This document shows positions 46,847-55,611 of a stretch of 64,000 bases of DNA, in pieces. Positions within the stretch are counted from its first letter, which is position 1; every line of letters begins with the position of its first letter. This stretch comes from Anaerocolumna sp. MB42-C2. GTDB lineage: Bacteria > Bacillota > Clostridia > Lachnospirales > Lachnospiraceae. Location: assembly GCF_030913705.1 (NCBI RefSeq), contig NZ_CP133190.1, positions 4,799,501-4,863,500 of the forward strand. The letters run 5' to 3'. Position numbers and translations under genes: made by a program. The notes under the pieces were generated by a model. The model saw only the letters and a program-made list of their open reading frames with translations, was not told the DNA's origin and ran no database searches.

Positions 46847-46893
46847 GGGACTTAACTGTGTGATTGTATATAGATCATGCGGGTTTAAGTCCC
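46847..46893 (+). terminator. Intergenic hairpin between GH2 and GH36
   Basis: GGGACTTAA and TTAAGTCCC form a perfect 9-bp stem with a 29-nt loop. No T-run follows, so partial termination or mRNA processing is more likely than a true end. Confidence 0.4.
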
Positions 46894-46919
46894 TGATTAT
46901 ATAAGAAAGGAACATAACC

Positions 46920-48755
46920 ATGGATTATTATGTAGAACTGAAACTAAGAAAAGATGCTCATAACGGAGGTTTTTCCAACGGACTGACCTTATGCGGAAGT
47001 GAATCCACAAAAGGGCTTGAGAGAATCCTTAAAAAGGATGACAAAATTGTTTATAAAAATAATACCAATCACTATGTAACTATGAATATGGTGCATAATA
47101 GCGATACCATTGAAGTCAGTACCTTATTTGAGAATAAAGGTACTGAAAGTACAACCTTGGAGATGCTCTCTTCCTTTGCCATAAAGGGAATTAAAGCGGA
47201 TAAAATCCATAGACTTCAGTCCTTTTGGAGCGCGGAGGGAAAACTCAGGACGGAAACCACCATGGAACTACATTTAGAACCCTCCTGGAACCAGTGCGGT
47301 ATGCGGGTTGAGAAATTCGGCAATTTAGGTTCTATGCCAGTGCGGAAGTATTTCCCTTTTATTGCTTTGGAAAACAGTGAAACACAGGAGTTTACAGCGG
47401 TTCAGTTATACAGCCCATATTCCTGGCAGATTGAGATTCTGTGCAAAGAAGATGAAACACTGTCACTAGTGGGCGGTATTGCAGACAGGGATTTTGGACA
47501 TTGGTTTAAGAATCTATCACCGGGGGAAACCTTTACCACCCCGAAAGCAGTCATTGCCAGGGGAAATTCACTTTATGAGGTGTGTGACAAACTGGTGAAA
47601 GCCCAAAAACCTGAAATATCCCAAGTGGATCTGGACATGGGTATTATGTTTAATGAATATTGTACTACCTGGGGTAACCCAACCCTTGAAAACATCAAGA
47701 AAATATGCAATAAGTTAAAGAATAAGGCTGTTAAATACCTGGTAATCGATTCCGGCTGGTATGGTAAAAATGAGGGCTGGTGGGCCAGCATCGGGGATTG
47801 GGATGTCAATTATGAAAAATTCCCCGGCGGGTTGAAAAAAGCTGCGGATTATATCAGAGAAAACGGTATGATTCCCGGTCTTTGGTTTGAAATGGAATCA
47901 GTAGGCAGGCTGTCAAAACATTGGAACAATATCGAACATTTATTGAAAAAAGACGGTGTCGTATTGACGGTAGGGGATAAACGTTTTTGGGATATGTCCG
48001 ATCCCTGGGTTATTAAGAATCTTCATAAAATGGTCATAGAAACCCTGAAAGAATGCGGGTTTGGCTATATTAAAATAGATTATAACGATACAATCGGTAT
48101 TGGCTGTGACGGAGCCGAAAGTCTTGGGGAAGGTTTAAGGCAGAGAATTTTGGCCACCCAGGATTTTTTCAGAAAAATCAAAGAGGAGATACCTGATATT
48201 GTAATAGAAAACTGTTCCAGCGGAGGGCACAGGCTGGAACCCTCCATGATGGAACTGGTATCCCAGGCAAGCTTTTCCGATGCCCACGAAACCACCGCCA
48301 TTCCAATTATAGCGGCAAATATGCATCGGGTAATAAAACCGTCTCAAAGCCAGATTTGGGCCGTAATGCGCGGAAACGACAGTGATAGCAGAATTTATTA
48401 CTCAATCATAAGTACATTCTTTGGCAGAATGTGCTTAAGCGGAGACATCTATGATCTGACCGATAAGCAATGGAGCTTAATTGAGGAGGGGATGGATTTC
48501 TACAGAGAGGCAGCTGATATCATAAAGTCGGGAACGACTATAAAAATCGAAAACCGGGTTATAAGCTATAACAAACCTGAGGGAGAGCAGATCGTAATCA
48601 GAAAATATGAAAATAAATTCCTGGTGATTGCTCATCGATTTGAAAATTCAAAAGAGACCAGTACAGATTACTTAAAACATTATAAAACAGTGAGAGAATA
48701 TGGGGCGATAGATTGTGATTTCAGTGCAAAGGCCTGGCTTCTTATAGAAGAATAA
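46920..48755 (+). CDS. GH36 alpha-galactosidase-like enzyme
   Basis: A 611-residue retaining alpha-glycosidase of family GH36. An N-terminal beta-supersandwich (to about 230) leads to the barrel: FNEYCTTWGNPT, VIDSGWYGKNEGWW, GLWFEMESVGR, YIKIDYND at 383-390 with nucleophile Asp387, ENCSSGGHRLEP, and ASFSDAHET at 450-458 with acid/base Asp454. It is somewhat shorter than the classical 700-residue alpha-galactosidases. No signal peptide. AAAGGAAC precedes the ATG. As the fourth gene of the glycosidase run, it should remove terminal alpha-galactose; related GH36 members with other specificities exist. Confidence 0.85.
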   Translation: MDYYVELKLRKDAHNGGFSNGLTLCGSESTKGLERILKKDDKIVYKNNTNHYVTMNMVHNSDTIEVSTLFENKGTESTTLEMLSSFAIKGIKADKIHRLQSFWSAEGKLRTETTMELHLEPSWNQCGMRVEKFGNLGSMPVRKYFPFIALENSETQEFTAVQLYSPYSWQIEILCKEDETLSLVGGIADRDFGHWFKNLSPGETFTTPKAVIARGNSLYEVCDKLVKAQKPEISQVDLDMGIMFNEYCTTWGNPTLENIKKICNKLKNKAVKYLVIDSGWYGKNEGWWASIGDWDVNYEKFPGGLKKAADYIRENGMIPGLWFEMESVGRLSKHWNNIEHLLKKDGVVLTVGDKRFWDMSDPWVIKNLHKMVIETLKECGFGYIKIDYNDTIGIGCDGAESLGEGLRQRILATQDFFRKIKEEIPDIVIENCSSGGHRLEPSMMELVSQASFSDAHETTAIPIIAANMHRVIKPSQSQIWAVMRGNDSDSRIYYSIISTFFGRMCLSGDIYDLTDKQWSLIEEGMDFYREAADIIKSGTTIKIENRVISYNKPEGEQIVIRKYENKFLVIAHRFENSKETSTDYLKHYKTVREYGAIDCDFSAKAWLLIEE

Positions 48756-48888
48756 AATACCCTTATTTAGCTGAATGCAGATGAGTATGTCAAAATAGTA
48801 TTAGTTTATGAGAAAATATCTAAAGATTTTTCAGAGGGATTTGTATATATTTTTACTAGAATATTAAATGTCTAAGAGAGGTAATGCA

Positions 48889-50700
48889 ATGAGCCAATTA
48901 CAGGGTAAAATATTGATTTATACAAGAAAACCACAAAATGAATATACGGAATCCTTAAGTAACAGTATTCATTTTGCCTATAGCGGTGATTCCGGTGAGT
49001 TTGAGCTGCTAAACCGTAATTACGGCATTTTATTTGCACAGGCAACGGTGAATCAGGATAATGTAATCAGGGAAAAGGGACTTAAAAATCCATATATATT
49101 CCGTACTTCTGACGGTGCCTTCGGTATTACTGCCGTCAGAATTTCTGCGGATAGCAGGGAGGATGAGGAAAGCAAAGGGCATGTCCTGCTTTGGACCTCT
49201 AAAGATTTAATTTCATTTCAGTACAGAGGACTTCTCAAACTGCATGAAGAGGCATATGTCAAGGAGGCAGTCTGTGAGTACAACGAGAAAGAAAAACAGT
49301 ATGTAATTCACTGGCAGTCTGAGGAGGGTAACCATTACATAAATAGTCTGCAGAACCTGACGGAAGCGGACTGTGTGTCATTACCGGTTTCGGAAAAGGC
49401 ATACGGCTTTACACGGCCTGTGGTTTCTATAGCCGGTATTATTCCCGGTAATATACTGGCCATTGATGAGGAAACAGGGAGCAAATTAAAAGACCACTGG
49501 AGTCCTGTATACCATAAAGAGATTCGTACTCCAGCCAGTGTGACAGCGGTATCAGCAGAGCAGTTGAAAGCGGTGAGAGCAACTGCTGTCTATTCAGATG
49601 GCTCCACCCATGAAAAGAAAGTGCAATGGGATTTTAGTCAAGTTGACTTTTCCATACCTGGGACTTATATAATAAGCGGGAAAGTCGTACAGGAGAAATT
49701 TATGTTTCCATTAGCAAGGGGATATGCAGATCCTGTTATTCTGCCCTGGAACAACAAATATTATTATATTGCAACCAATGATAATAAGGATGACATCGGT
49801 ATCTATGTAAGAGAAGCAGATACGATTAGCGGTTTATTTGCACAGGGGTATACGGAAACGATTATTTTAGACTTGGATGAAGAGAGAGGGTTTAACCAGA
49901 CTTTTTGGGCACCTGAATTCCATGTGATTGGGGGAGATTTATATTTACTTTTTGCTGTCAGCGGCAGTGTATGGGGCCCCCAGTGCCATATGATGAAGTT
50001 AAAGAAAGGCGGAAATATCTTACGGGCAGCCGACTGGAAAAAGCCTGTCCGGATCAAAAAAGTGGACGGGACTTATCTGACCGAAGATGGTATTACACTG
50101 GATATGACATATTTCAGAGCCGACGGTGTTTCGTGTGTTGTATGGTCTTACCGCAAAGGAATCGGAACCCCCTTAGATACCGGCTCCATGCTTTATATAG
50201 CCACGGTAGAAGAATCAGACCCCACCATACTGACCAGTGAACCGGTTCTGCTTTCCAGACCTTTATTTGGCTGGGAGAACGTCCAGGGAACTATTAATAA
50301 TGAAGGCCCTTATCCCCTTATAACAGAAGATACGGTTTATATCACTTATTCCGGCGGGGCGGCATGCGGATATACCTATGCTTTAGGACTTCTTAGCATA
50401 CCCCGGGGCAGTGATTTTCTGGATATTAATGCCTGGAAGAAAGCAAGCACCCCGGTCTTATCTTATTTTTCCGTAAACGGAGTGTACGGTCCCGGACATA
50501 ATTCCTTTTTCAGGGATAATGATGAAACCATTATGATCATGTATCACGGAGAAGAGGAAATCGTCAAATTCGGAACCAGGTGTACTGCCATGCACAGAGT
50601 ACACATTAACCATGCAGGAGTTCCGCTGTTTGATGTGGCACAGGAAAGGGACCTGAATACAAAATTGACGGATGTGACCATAAAGGTAATTGTAGAATAA
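48889..50700 (+). CDS. Composite GH43 protein: propeller-like N-terminus, Ig-like domain, GH43 domain
   Basis: A 603-residue protein in three parts. Residues about 1-200 resemble a partial GH43-type beta-propeller (LKNPYIFRTSDGAFGITAVR, then HVLLWTSKDLISF). Residues about 205-265 are a bacterial Ig-like Big_4 unit (ATAVYSDGSTHEKKVQWD, ending FSIPGTYIISG). The remainder is a GH43 catalytic domain with YADPVILPWNNKYYYIATND (base Asp281) and FWAPEFHVIGGDLYLLF; NEGPYPLI offers a candidate acid. ATG 48889 is preferred over ATG 48868 because AAGAGAGG lies just before it. No signal peptide, odd for a protein with an Ig-like spacer. Likely an arabinofuranosidase or related activity. Confidence 0.75.
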   Translation: MSQLQGKILIYTRKPQNEYTESLSNSIHFAYSGDSGEFELLNRNYGILFAQATVNQDNVIREKGLKNPYIFRTSDGAFGITAVRISADSREDEESKGHVLLWTSKDLISFQYRGLLKLHEEAYVKEAVCEYNEKEKQYVIHWQSEEGNHYINSLQNLTEADCVSLPVSEKAYGFTRPVVSIAGIIPGNILAIDEETGSKLKDHWSPVYHKEIRTPASVTAVSAEQLKAVRATAVYSDGSTHEKKVQWDFSQVDFSIPGTYIISGKVVQEKFMFPLARGYADPVILPWNNKYYYIATNDNKDDIGIYVREADTISGLFAQGYTETIILDLDEERGFNQTFWAPEFHVIGGDLYLLFAVSGSVWGPQCHMMKLKKGGNILRAADWKKPVRIKKVDGTYLTEDGITLDMTYFRADGVSCVVWSYRKGIGTPLDTGSMLYIATVEESDPTILTSEPVLLSRPLFGWENVQGTINNEGPYPLITEDTVYITYSGGAACGYTYALGLLSIPRGSDFLDINAWKKASTPVLSYFSVNGVYGPGHNSFFRDNDETIMIMYHGEEEIVKFGTRCTAMHRVHINHAGVPLFDVAQERDLNTKLTDVTIKVIVE

Positions 50701-50794
50701 TCCGGATAAACATTTATATATTTCGGGTCGGAGAAGGATTGAAGGGAAAAGGTGAAGCACATAATTTTAAGATACGAGGCATTTTGGATTAGAA

Positions 50795-51072
50795 TTATAA
50801 AACTATAACGGCATATGTATTCCTAAAATCCCCCGGCGTACAATTTAAGCGTTTCTGAAAAGCGTCATAAAGCCTTCTTTCGTTATTATAACCCACATGA
50901 TAGCTGATCTCCGACATGGTCAGGTTCTGTTCGAACAATAATAGCGCGGAGGCTTTTTTTATCCGGATATATTCCAGGATACATTTAAACTATTGCCAGT
51001 ATATTTTCCGAAGAGGGACGAGGTATAGTTTGGATGCAGCATTAATTCATCACCTAATTTATAATCCTGGTT
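50795..51072 (-). pseudogene. Frameshifted AraC C-terminal remnant
   Basis: Reading leftward directly after the TAA of the next gene, the same frame continues as YKLGDELMLHPNYTSSLFG then KYTGNSLNV, an AraC first-HTH pattern. After a frameshift near 50975-50990, LEYIRIKKASALLLFEQN, MSEISYHVGYNNERRLYDAF and TPGDFRNTY complete the domain, ending in a stop at 50795-50797. No start codon or ribosome site precedes it. It is a degraded DNA-binding domain joined to the end of the intact AraC gene, probably from a tandem duplication or recombination between regulators. Confidence 0.7.
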
Positions 51073-53352
51073 TTACGGTTTGTTGTAAAGCTTTCTGTAA
51101 TCGCCAGGGGTTATATTGATATATTTTTTAAAGAATCGCTGATAGCTCTGAGCATTGTTATAACCAACTTTTTCCGATATCTCGCCCAAAGTCAGAAAAG
51201 TATTGGTCAGATATTCTTTGCTTTTATTGATTCGTACATTATTAAGATAATCCGTTAATGTAACACCGGTTCTTGTACGGAAAATTTTGCTAAGATAGGA
51301 ATAACTGATATCCAGATGATCTGCAACATCCGTAATATTCATATCACGCATATAATATTCATCCAGATATTTTTTAGCCAATTCGCAATAATTCTTCTCT
51401 TTGGCATCACTGTTCTTATATTGAAAACTGATAAGGTTTAATGTTTTTTTGATAAACTGCATCATCTCAATTAAGGTTTTATTATCATTTATAGCCTGTA
51501 TCAGATTGACTTCCAATAATTTACCAAAATGTAACTCGTGATCTAAATCCACCATTACACGGGAACAAACCTCTTTTACCTGAGATACATTTTGTATGGA
51601 GTTCAAAATAGTTTGTAATTGTTGAAACATAGTGTCCACCTCCGATTCATTTTGAGACACAATGCTTCTGATAAAAGAAGTATTCATATTCAACAGTTTA
51701 TTATATATCTCACCGCTGTCATTGAATTTAACCACTCTCTCATCGGTTATAATTTCATTTTTCCAGTTGAAAAAGTAGGAATTCACAATTAAATCAAGAC
51801 AATTATGAAACTGCGGAATGATTTCCTCCACTTTTTTTATTGGATGGCTAATAGCAAAATAAACATTCTGATCCGTTAATTTTATCACCGTGTCTGTAAT
51901 TACTTTTCTGGTTTGTTCCACACTTTCTCTTTCATTTCCTACGTATAGCAGAACTAAATTATCTTCTTCAATTTGGGTCAGAATACCTTTCATGGAGGAT
52001 TGGAGATAAGTTCTCAGTACTTCCTGCAGGTTCAAACGAAACAACATTTCCTCGTCAACGGACATGGCTTTATTGGTAATATCAATTTTTAATATTAACA
52101 TTTCACAAAAACCGTTACCCTTCTCGTCAAACAGAAAAGGATGATCTTGTAAAAAATCTTTCTGACATTGGTAATTTTCCAAAAAATTTCGAAAACGGAA
52201 GGTTTTACTTATTTCATCAAATTGTTTAAGATTAAGCCTGGCGTTGGAATTAAAGTTATTCAATTCCAGGAAAACTTGTTTCAGCATGTCAATATCATCA
52301 TAAATATTTTCTTTGTGTAAACTATTGGAATTATCGGCAATTTCTATATAGAGTGTATTAATTGGCTGATAAAGTCTTTTTGCCATATATACGGATATGA
52401 CTAATAAAAAAAGTGTAAGTCCGATACAAATAAGAAAAATGTATTTTCCTAAATATTGAGCTTCTTGATATGAGTTATGTAATGGATAAGAGGTAACACA
52501 ATAAATTCCGAAATCCAGGGATTTCATGAAATAAATGCGGTTATTTTGCATAATATAAGCCACGCCGTTTTTCATAACATCGGAAGAAAGTCTAAGGAGG
52601 TTTTCAGAAGCCGTATAACTGCATTTACCATCGATTAATTGTCCGCTTTCATCAAGGAAGAAAAATTCCTGGTTGTCATTATAAAGATTATAAGAATCTG
52701 CAATTTCATTATATAACCTGTCAATACTTATGTTAGCTGCCAGGTAAAAGTCCGGTTTTCCTTTTATAATATACGTAAAGACTAATTGATTAAACTCACT
52801 GTATAAGGTATTGAATTTTTTTAACAGTTTTTCATTATCAAAAGCATATCTAAGAGGAAGTTGTTGAACGCTGTAAATTTCTTCATTAACATCCCTCATC
52901 CAAGTAGTATCATAAAACTCCTCAAAATTATATTTCCCTGATTTGGAGTTATAAATTTTACCTGTTAGTTTGTCATAAAAATAGACGGAGAAAATTAGAT
53001 GGTATTTCTCAGTCATAGAATACAGGCGTTTAACTATCATGGATAAATCACCGGTATAATCACCGGAATAAGTATAAGTACTGTATTTTTGTTCTCTTGA
53101 TTCTGTGGCAACCTCCAGTTTTATGGTTTTCACTCTTTGATTAATACCGGATGCAATCTCGTTTAGGGTAATGGATTTTTCCTGATGAAATTTCTGTGCT
53201 GCCTGGTGTGAAATCATGGTATACCAGATAACTCCCAGGATACATATGGGGATTAAGATAAGAAAAATATTAGACAAAACAATTTTGTATAAGTAACGCG
53301 GAAAGCCTTTCCATTTTCTTTTCTTATATTCGTTTAATTTTTCTTTTAACAT
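51073..53352 (-). CDS. Membrane-anchored AraC family regulator
   Basis: A 759-residue one-component regulator like the one at 31746. A membrane segment at about 22-44 (KIVLSNIFLILIPICILGV) and another near 305-325 flank an extracellular sensing domain. The C-terminal HTH region reads ITDVADHLDISYSYLSKIFRTRTG then SYQRFFKKYINITPGDYRK. ATG 53352 (MLKEKLNEYKK) follows a GGGGGC ribosome site; an in-frame ATG at 53439 is less plausible. It is divergent from importer D and is its likely regulator. A pseudogene of another AraC domain follows its stop. Confidence 0.87.
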   Translation of the reverse strand: MLKEKLNEYKKRKWKGFPRYLYKIVLSNIFLILIPICILGVIWYTMISHQAAQKFHQEKSITLNEIASGINQRVKTIKLEVATESREQKYSTYTYSGDYTGDLSMIVKRLYSMTEKYHLIFSVYFYDKLTGKIYNSKSGKYNFEEFYDTTWMRDVNEEIYSVQQLPLRYAFDNEKLLKKFNTLYSEFNQLVFTYIIKGKPDFYLAANISIDRLYNEIADSYNLYNDNQEFFFLDESGQLIDGKCSYTASENLLRLSSDVMKNGVAYIMQNNRIYFMKSLDFGIYCVTSYPLHNSYQEAQYLGKYIFLICIGLTLFLLVISVYMAKRLYQPINTLYIEIADNSNSLHKENIYDDIDMLKQVFLELNNFNSNARLNLKQFDEISKTFRFRNFLENYQCQKDFLQDHPFLFDEKGNGFCEMLILKIDITNKAMSVDEEMLFRLNLQEVLRTYLQSSMKGILTQIEEDNLVLLYVGNERESVEQTRKVITDTVIKLTDQNVYFAISHPIKKVEEIIPQFHNCLDLIVNSYFFNWKNEIITDERVVKFNDSGEIYNKLLNMNTSFIRSIVSQNESEVDTMFQQLQTILNSIQNVSQVKEVCSRVMVDLDHELHFGKLLEVNLIQAINDNKTLIEMMQFIKKTLNLISFQYKNSDAKEKNYCELAKKYLDEYYMRDMNITDVADHLDISYSYLSKIFRTRTGVTLTDYLNNVRINKSKEYLTNTFLTLGEISEKVGYNNAQSYQRFFKKYINITPGDYRKLYNKP

Positions 53353-53621
53353 AAAATAGCCCCCATAATTACCCATTAAATGTAAAAATATTTCCAGTAC
53401 ATTAGCTAAAGTATAACATAATTCAGGAGTTATTTTCAAGTTTGACGATAATTATACATTGGAATAATAGATTTTGATGGTCCTGGATAGTTTTTCATAG
53501 TTATAAATCGAATCGTACGGTTGTAATTCATCGGTTAGTTTAATAGGATGATTTTATCAAGGTTATTTGTTTTTATGGGTTAAGCAGTATCTGTTTAAAG
53601 GGTGGAAGAAAATTTAGATTA
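53353..53621. promoter_or_regulatory. Divergent control region between AraC and importer D
   Basis: About 270 bp of AT-rich sequence between divergent genes. No convincing -35/-10 pair or operator repeat was seen by eye. The conserved leader element begins at its right end (53622). Confidence 0.3.
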
Positions 53622-53709
53622 TGAAAGGATGCCACACAGTAATTCTTACACTCCTTTTAGTGGCAGTACCTCAGATGAATCTGCGGTATTTATTTGGTAT
53701 AAAATATGA
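53622..53709 (+). promoter_or_regulatory. Leader element shared with 7544-7608 (stem-loop overlapping a short ORF)
   Basis: TGAAAGGATGCCAC..AATTCTTACAC..AGTGGCAGT matches the leader before the GH141-like gene, with a 3-nt length difference. TGCCAC and GTGGCA can pair. A 26-codon frame starting at ATG 53629 (MPHSNSYTPFSGS) ends in TGA 53707-53709, overlapping ATG 53706 of the permease, a classic coupling arrangement. An overlapping frame from ATG 53621 (MKGCHTVILTLLLVAV) is also open, so the translated frame is uncertain. Confidence 0.5.
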
Positions 53710-54659
53710 GAATAAAAAAATTAAATCAAGACCGAACCAGAGCCGAAACGGGATGCAAACCAATTTGGTTCTATCTATGGAGGGATAAATGGCTTTATTT
53801 AATGTTAGTACCGGTTATTGTATACTACATCGTATTTAAGTATATACCGATGTATGGTTTGACCATCGCATTTAAAGATTATAATGTTTTTAAAGGAATA
53901 AACGCAAGTGCATGGGCTGGATTGGAAAACTTTAAAAAGGTTTTTTCTACAGATTTATTTTGGCTATCCACCAGAAATACCTTAGTACTTAACCTTACGA
54001 CCCTTTTGGTAAATTTTCCGCTTACTATTTTAATTGCTTTAATGCTCAATGAAATCCGCTCTTTGACGTTTAAGAAAATATCACAATCCTTTTTGTATCT
54101 TCCCCATTTTATATCATGGGTAGTGGTTGCAGGTATTGCTACAAATCTATTCTCACAGACGGATGGCAGTATCAATAACTTTCTCACCGGATTGGGGTTT
54201 AATTCTGTTCCTTTTTTAAATAACAGCGGATGGTGGATATTTACATATGTAATAAGTAATGTATGGAAAGAAATAGGGTGGGGAACCATTATTTATCTGG
54301 CTGCCATAGCCGGAATTGACGAATCCTTATATGAAGCAGCTTATATAGACGGAGCAACCAAATTTCAGCGTATCTATTTTATCACTTTACCAATGATTAA
54401 ATCAGTAGTCATTGTCATGCTTATTCTTTCCATCAGCAAAATGATGAGTATCGGTTTAGATGCGCCCCTGCTTTTAGGGAATACAAAAGTTATCAATGTA
54501 TCGGAAGTAATAAGTACCTATATTTACCGGTTAGGTATCGTTAAAGCAGAGTACAGCTTATCAACGGTAATTGGATTGTTCCAGTCTGTTGTTAACATAA
54601 TTATTCTTTTCTTTGCTGACCGCTTCGCAAAAAGCATCGGAGAAGAGGGAATTATATAG
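53706..54659 (+). CDS. Importer D: ABC sugar permease, LplB type
   Basis: A 317-residue CUT1 permease with six predicted membrane segments. YIPMYGLTIAFKDYNVF near 47-63 is the LplB-type signature, and the EAA loop reads YEAAYIDGATKFQRIYFITL. No strong ribosome site precedes ATG 53706. A short leader frame ends across it, so initiation may depend on translational coupling. The partner permease follows after 17 bp. Confidence 0.88.
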   Translation: MRIKKLNQDRTRAETGCKPIWFYLWRDKWLYLMLVPVIVYYIVFKYIPMYGLTIAFKDYNVFKGINASAWAGLENFKKVFSTDLFWLSTRNTLVLNLTTLLVNFPLTILIALMLNEIRSLTFKKISQSFLYLPHFISWVVVAGIATNLFSQTDGSINNFLTGLGFNSVPFLNNSGWWIFTYVISNVWKEIGWGTIIYLAAIAGIDESLYEAAYIDGATKFQRIYFITLPMIKSVVIVMLILSISKMMSIGLDAPLLLGNTKVINVSEVISTYIYRLGIVKAEYSLSTVIGLFQSVVNIIILFFADRFAKSIGEEGII

Positions 54660-54676
54660 GGAGGACTTGTAATCTT

Positions 54677-55564
54677 ATGATAAGTAAAAGAAAAAAAGGA
54701 AAAAAATTGAATTCCATTTCTCTTGGTACGGTGTTAAATTATACGGTGTTGACTATTATAGTTATTATTTGTTTATATCCGTTTTTAAATGTAGTTGCTT
54801 ATTCCTTAAGCAGTAACAGAGCGGTATTATCAGGAAAAGTTACCTTTTTGCCCATAGAATTTCAGATAGATGCTTATAAGGATATTATTCACAGAGGGCA
54901 AATATGGATTTCCATGAGAGTAACGGTATTGGTAACACTGTTAGGAACCGCTCTTGGACTTATTCTTACTATATTCGCAGCATATGCGCTTTCCAAGGAT
55001 AAGCTTAAAGGACGTAAATGGATTTCCGGGTTGATCCTGTTTACCATGTATTTCAGCGGTGGTATTATTCCGACTTTTCTGGTGGTAAAGGAATTAGGGA
55101 TGTTTGACCAGCTTACCGCTCTTTATATCCCAACAGCCGTAAGTGTATTTAACTTCATCGTTATGAGAACCTTTTTCAGGGAACTTCCTGACAGTCTTGA
55201 AGAAGCTGCATATCTGGACGGTGCATCCGATGTACAGATCCTCTGGAAAATTGTACTACCGCTGTCTTTGCCGATTATTGCAACGATAGGTCTCTTTTAC
55301 GCAGTTTCATATTGGAATGATTATTTTAATGCGCTGATTTATATTCAGTCGCCTGAAAAATTTACACTTCAGCTTCGATTAAGAAGTCTCCTTTTTGCAG
55401 ATGAACTGGGAACTGCCGGAAGCGAAGGGCTGGGATCCCAGGTTATGGCTGAATCTCTGAAAATGGCATGTATTGTAGTAGGTACAATTCCTATACTAAT
55501 TGTTTATCCATGGCTTCAAAAGTATTTTGTTAAGGGTGTTATGCTTGGTGCTGTAAAAGGTTAA
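54677..55564 (+). CDS. Importer D: ABC sugar permease, LplC type
   Basis: Partner permease of 295 residues. The EAA-type loop is LEEAAYLDGASDVQILWKIV, and the C-terminus is YFVKGVMLGAVKG. AGGGAGGA lies upstream. It is 47 bp from the binding protein gene and has the same gene order as importers A and C, which suggests duplication of one ancestral module. Confidence 0.88.
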   Translation: MISKRKKGKKLNSISLGTVLNYTVLTIIVIICLYPFLNVVAYSLSSNRAVLSGKVTFLPIEFQIDAYKDIIHRGQIWISMRVTVLVTLLGTALGLILTIFAAYALSKDKLKGRKWISGLILFTMYFSGGIIPTFLVVKELGMFDQLTALYIPTAVSVFNFIVMRTFFRELPDSLEEAAYLDGASDVQILWKIVLPLSLPIIATIGLFYAVSYWNDYFNALIYIQSPEKFTLQLRLRSLLFADELGTAGSEGLGSQVMAESLKMACIVVGTIPILIVYPWLQKYFVKGVMLGAVKG

Positions 55565-55611
55565 CAGTACCTGCTAAATATACACTAAATATCATTTTAG
55601 GAGGAAGGTAT

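Noticed and set aside
50916..51119. 67-codon plus-strand frame
   Set aside because: It is antisense to the AraC pseudogene and the end of the intact AraC gene.
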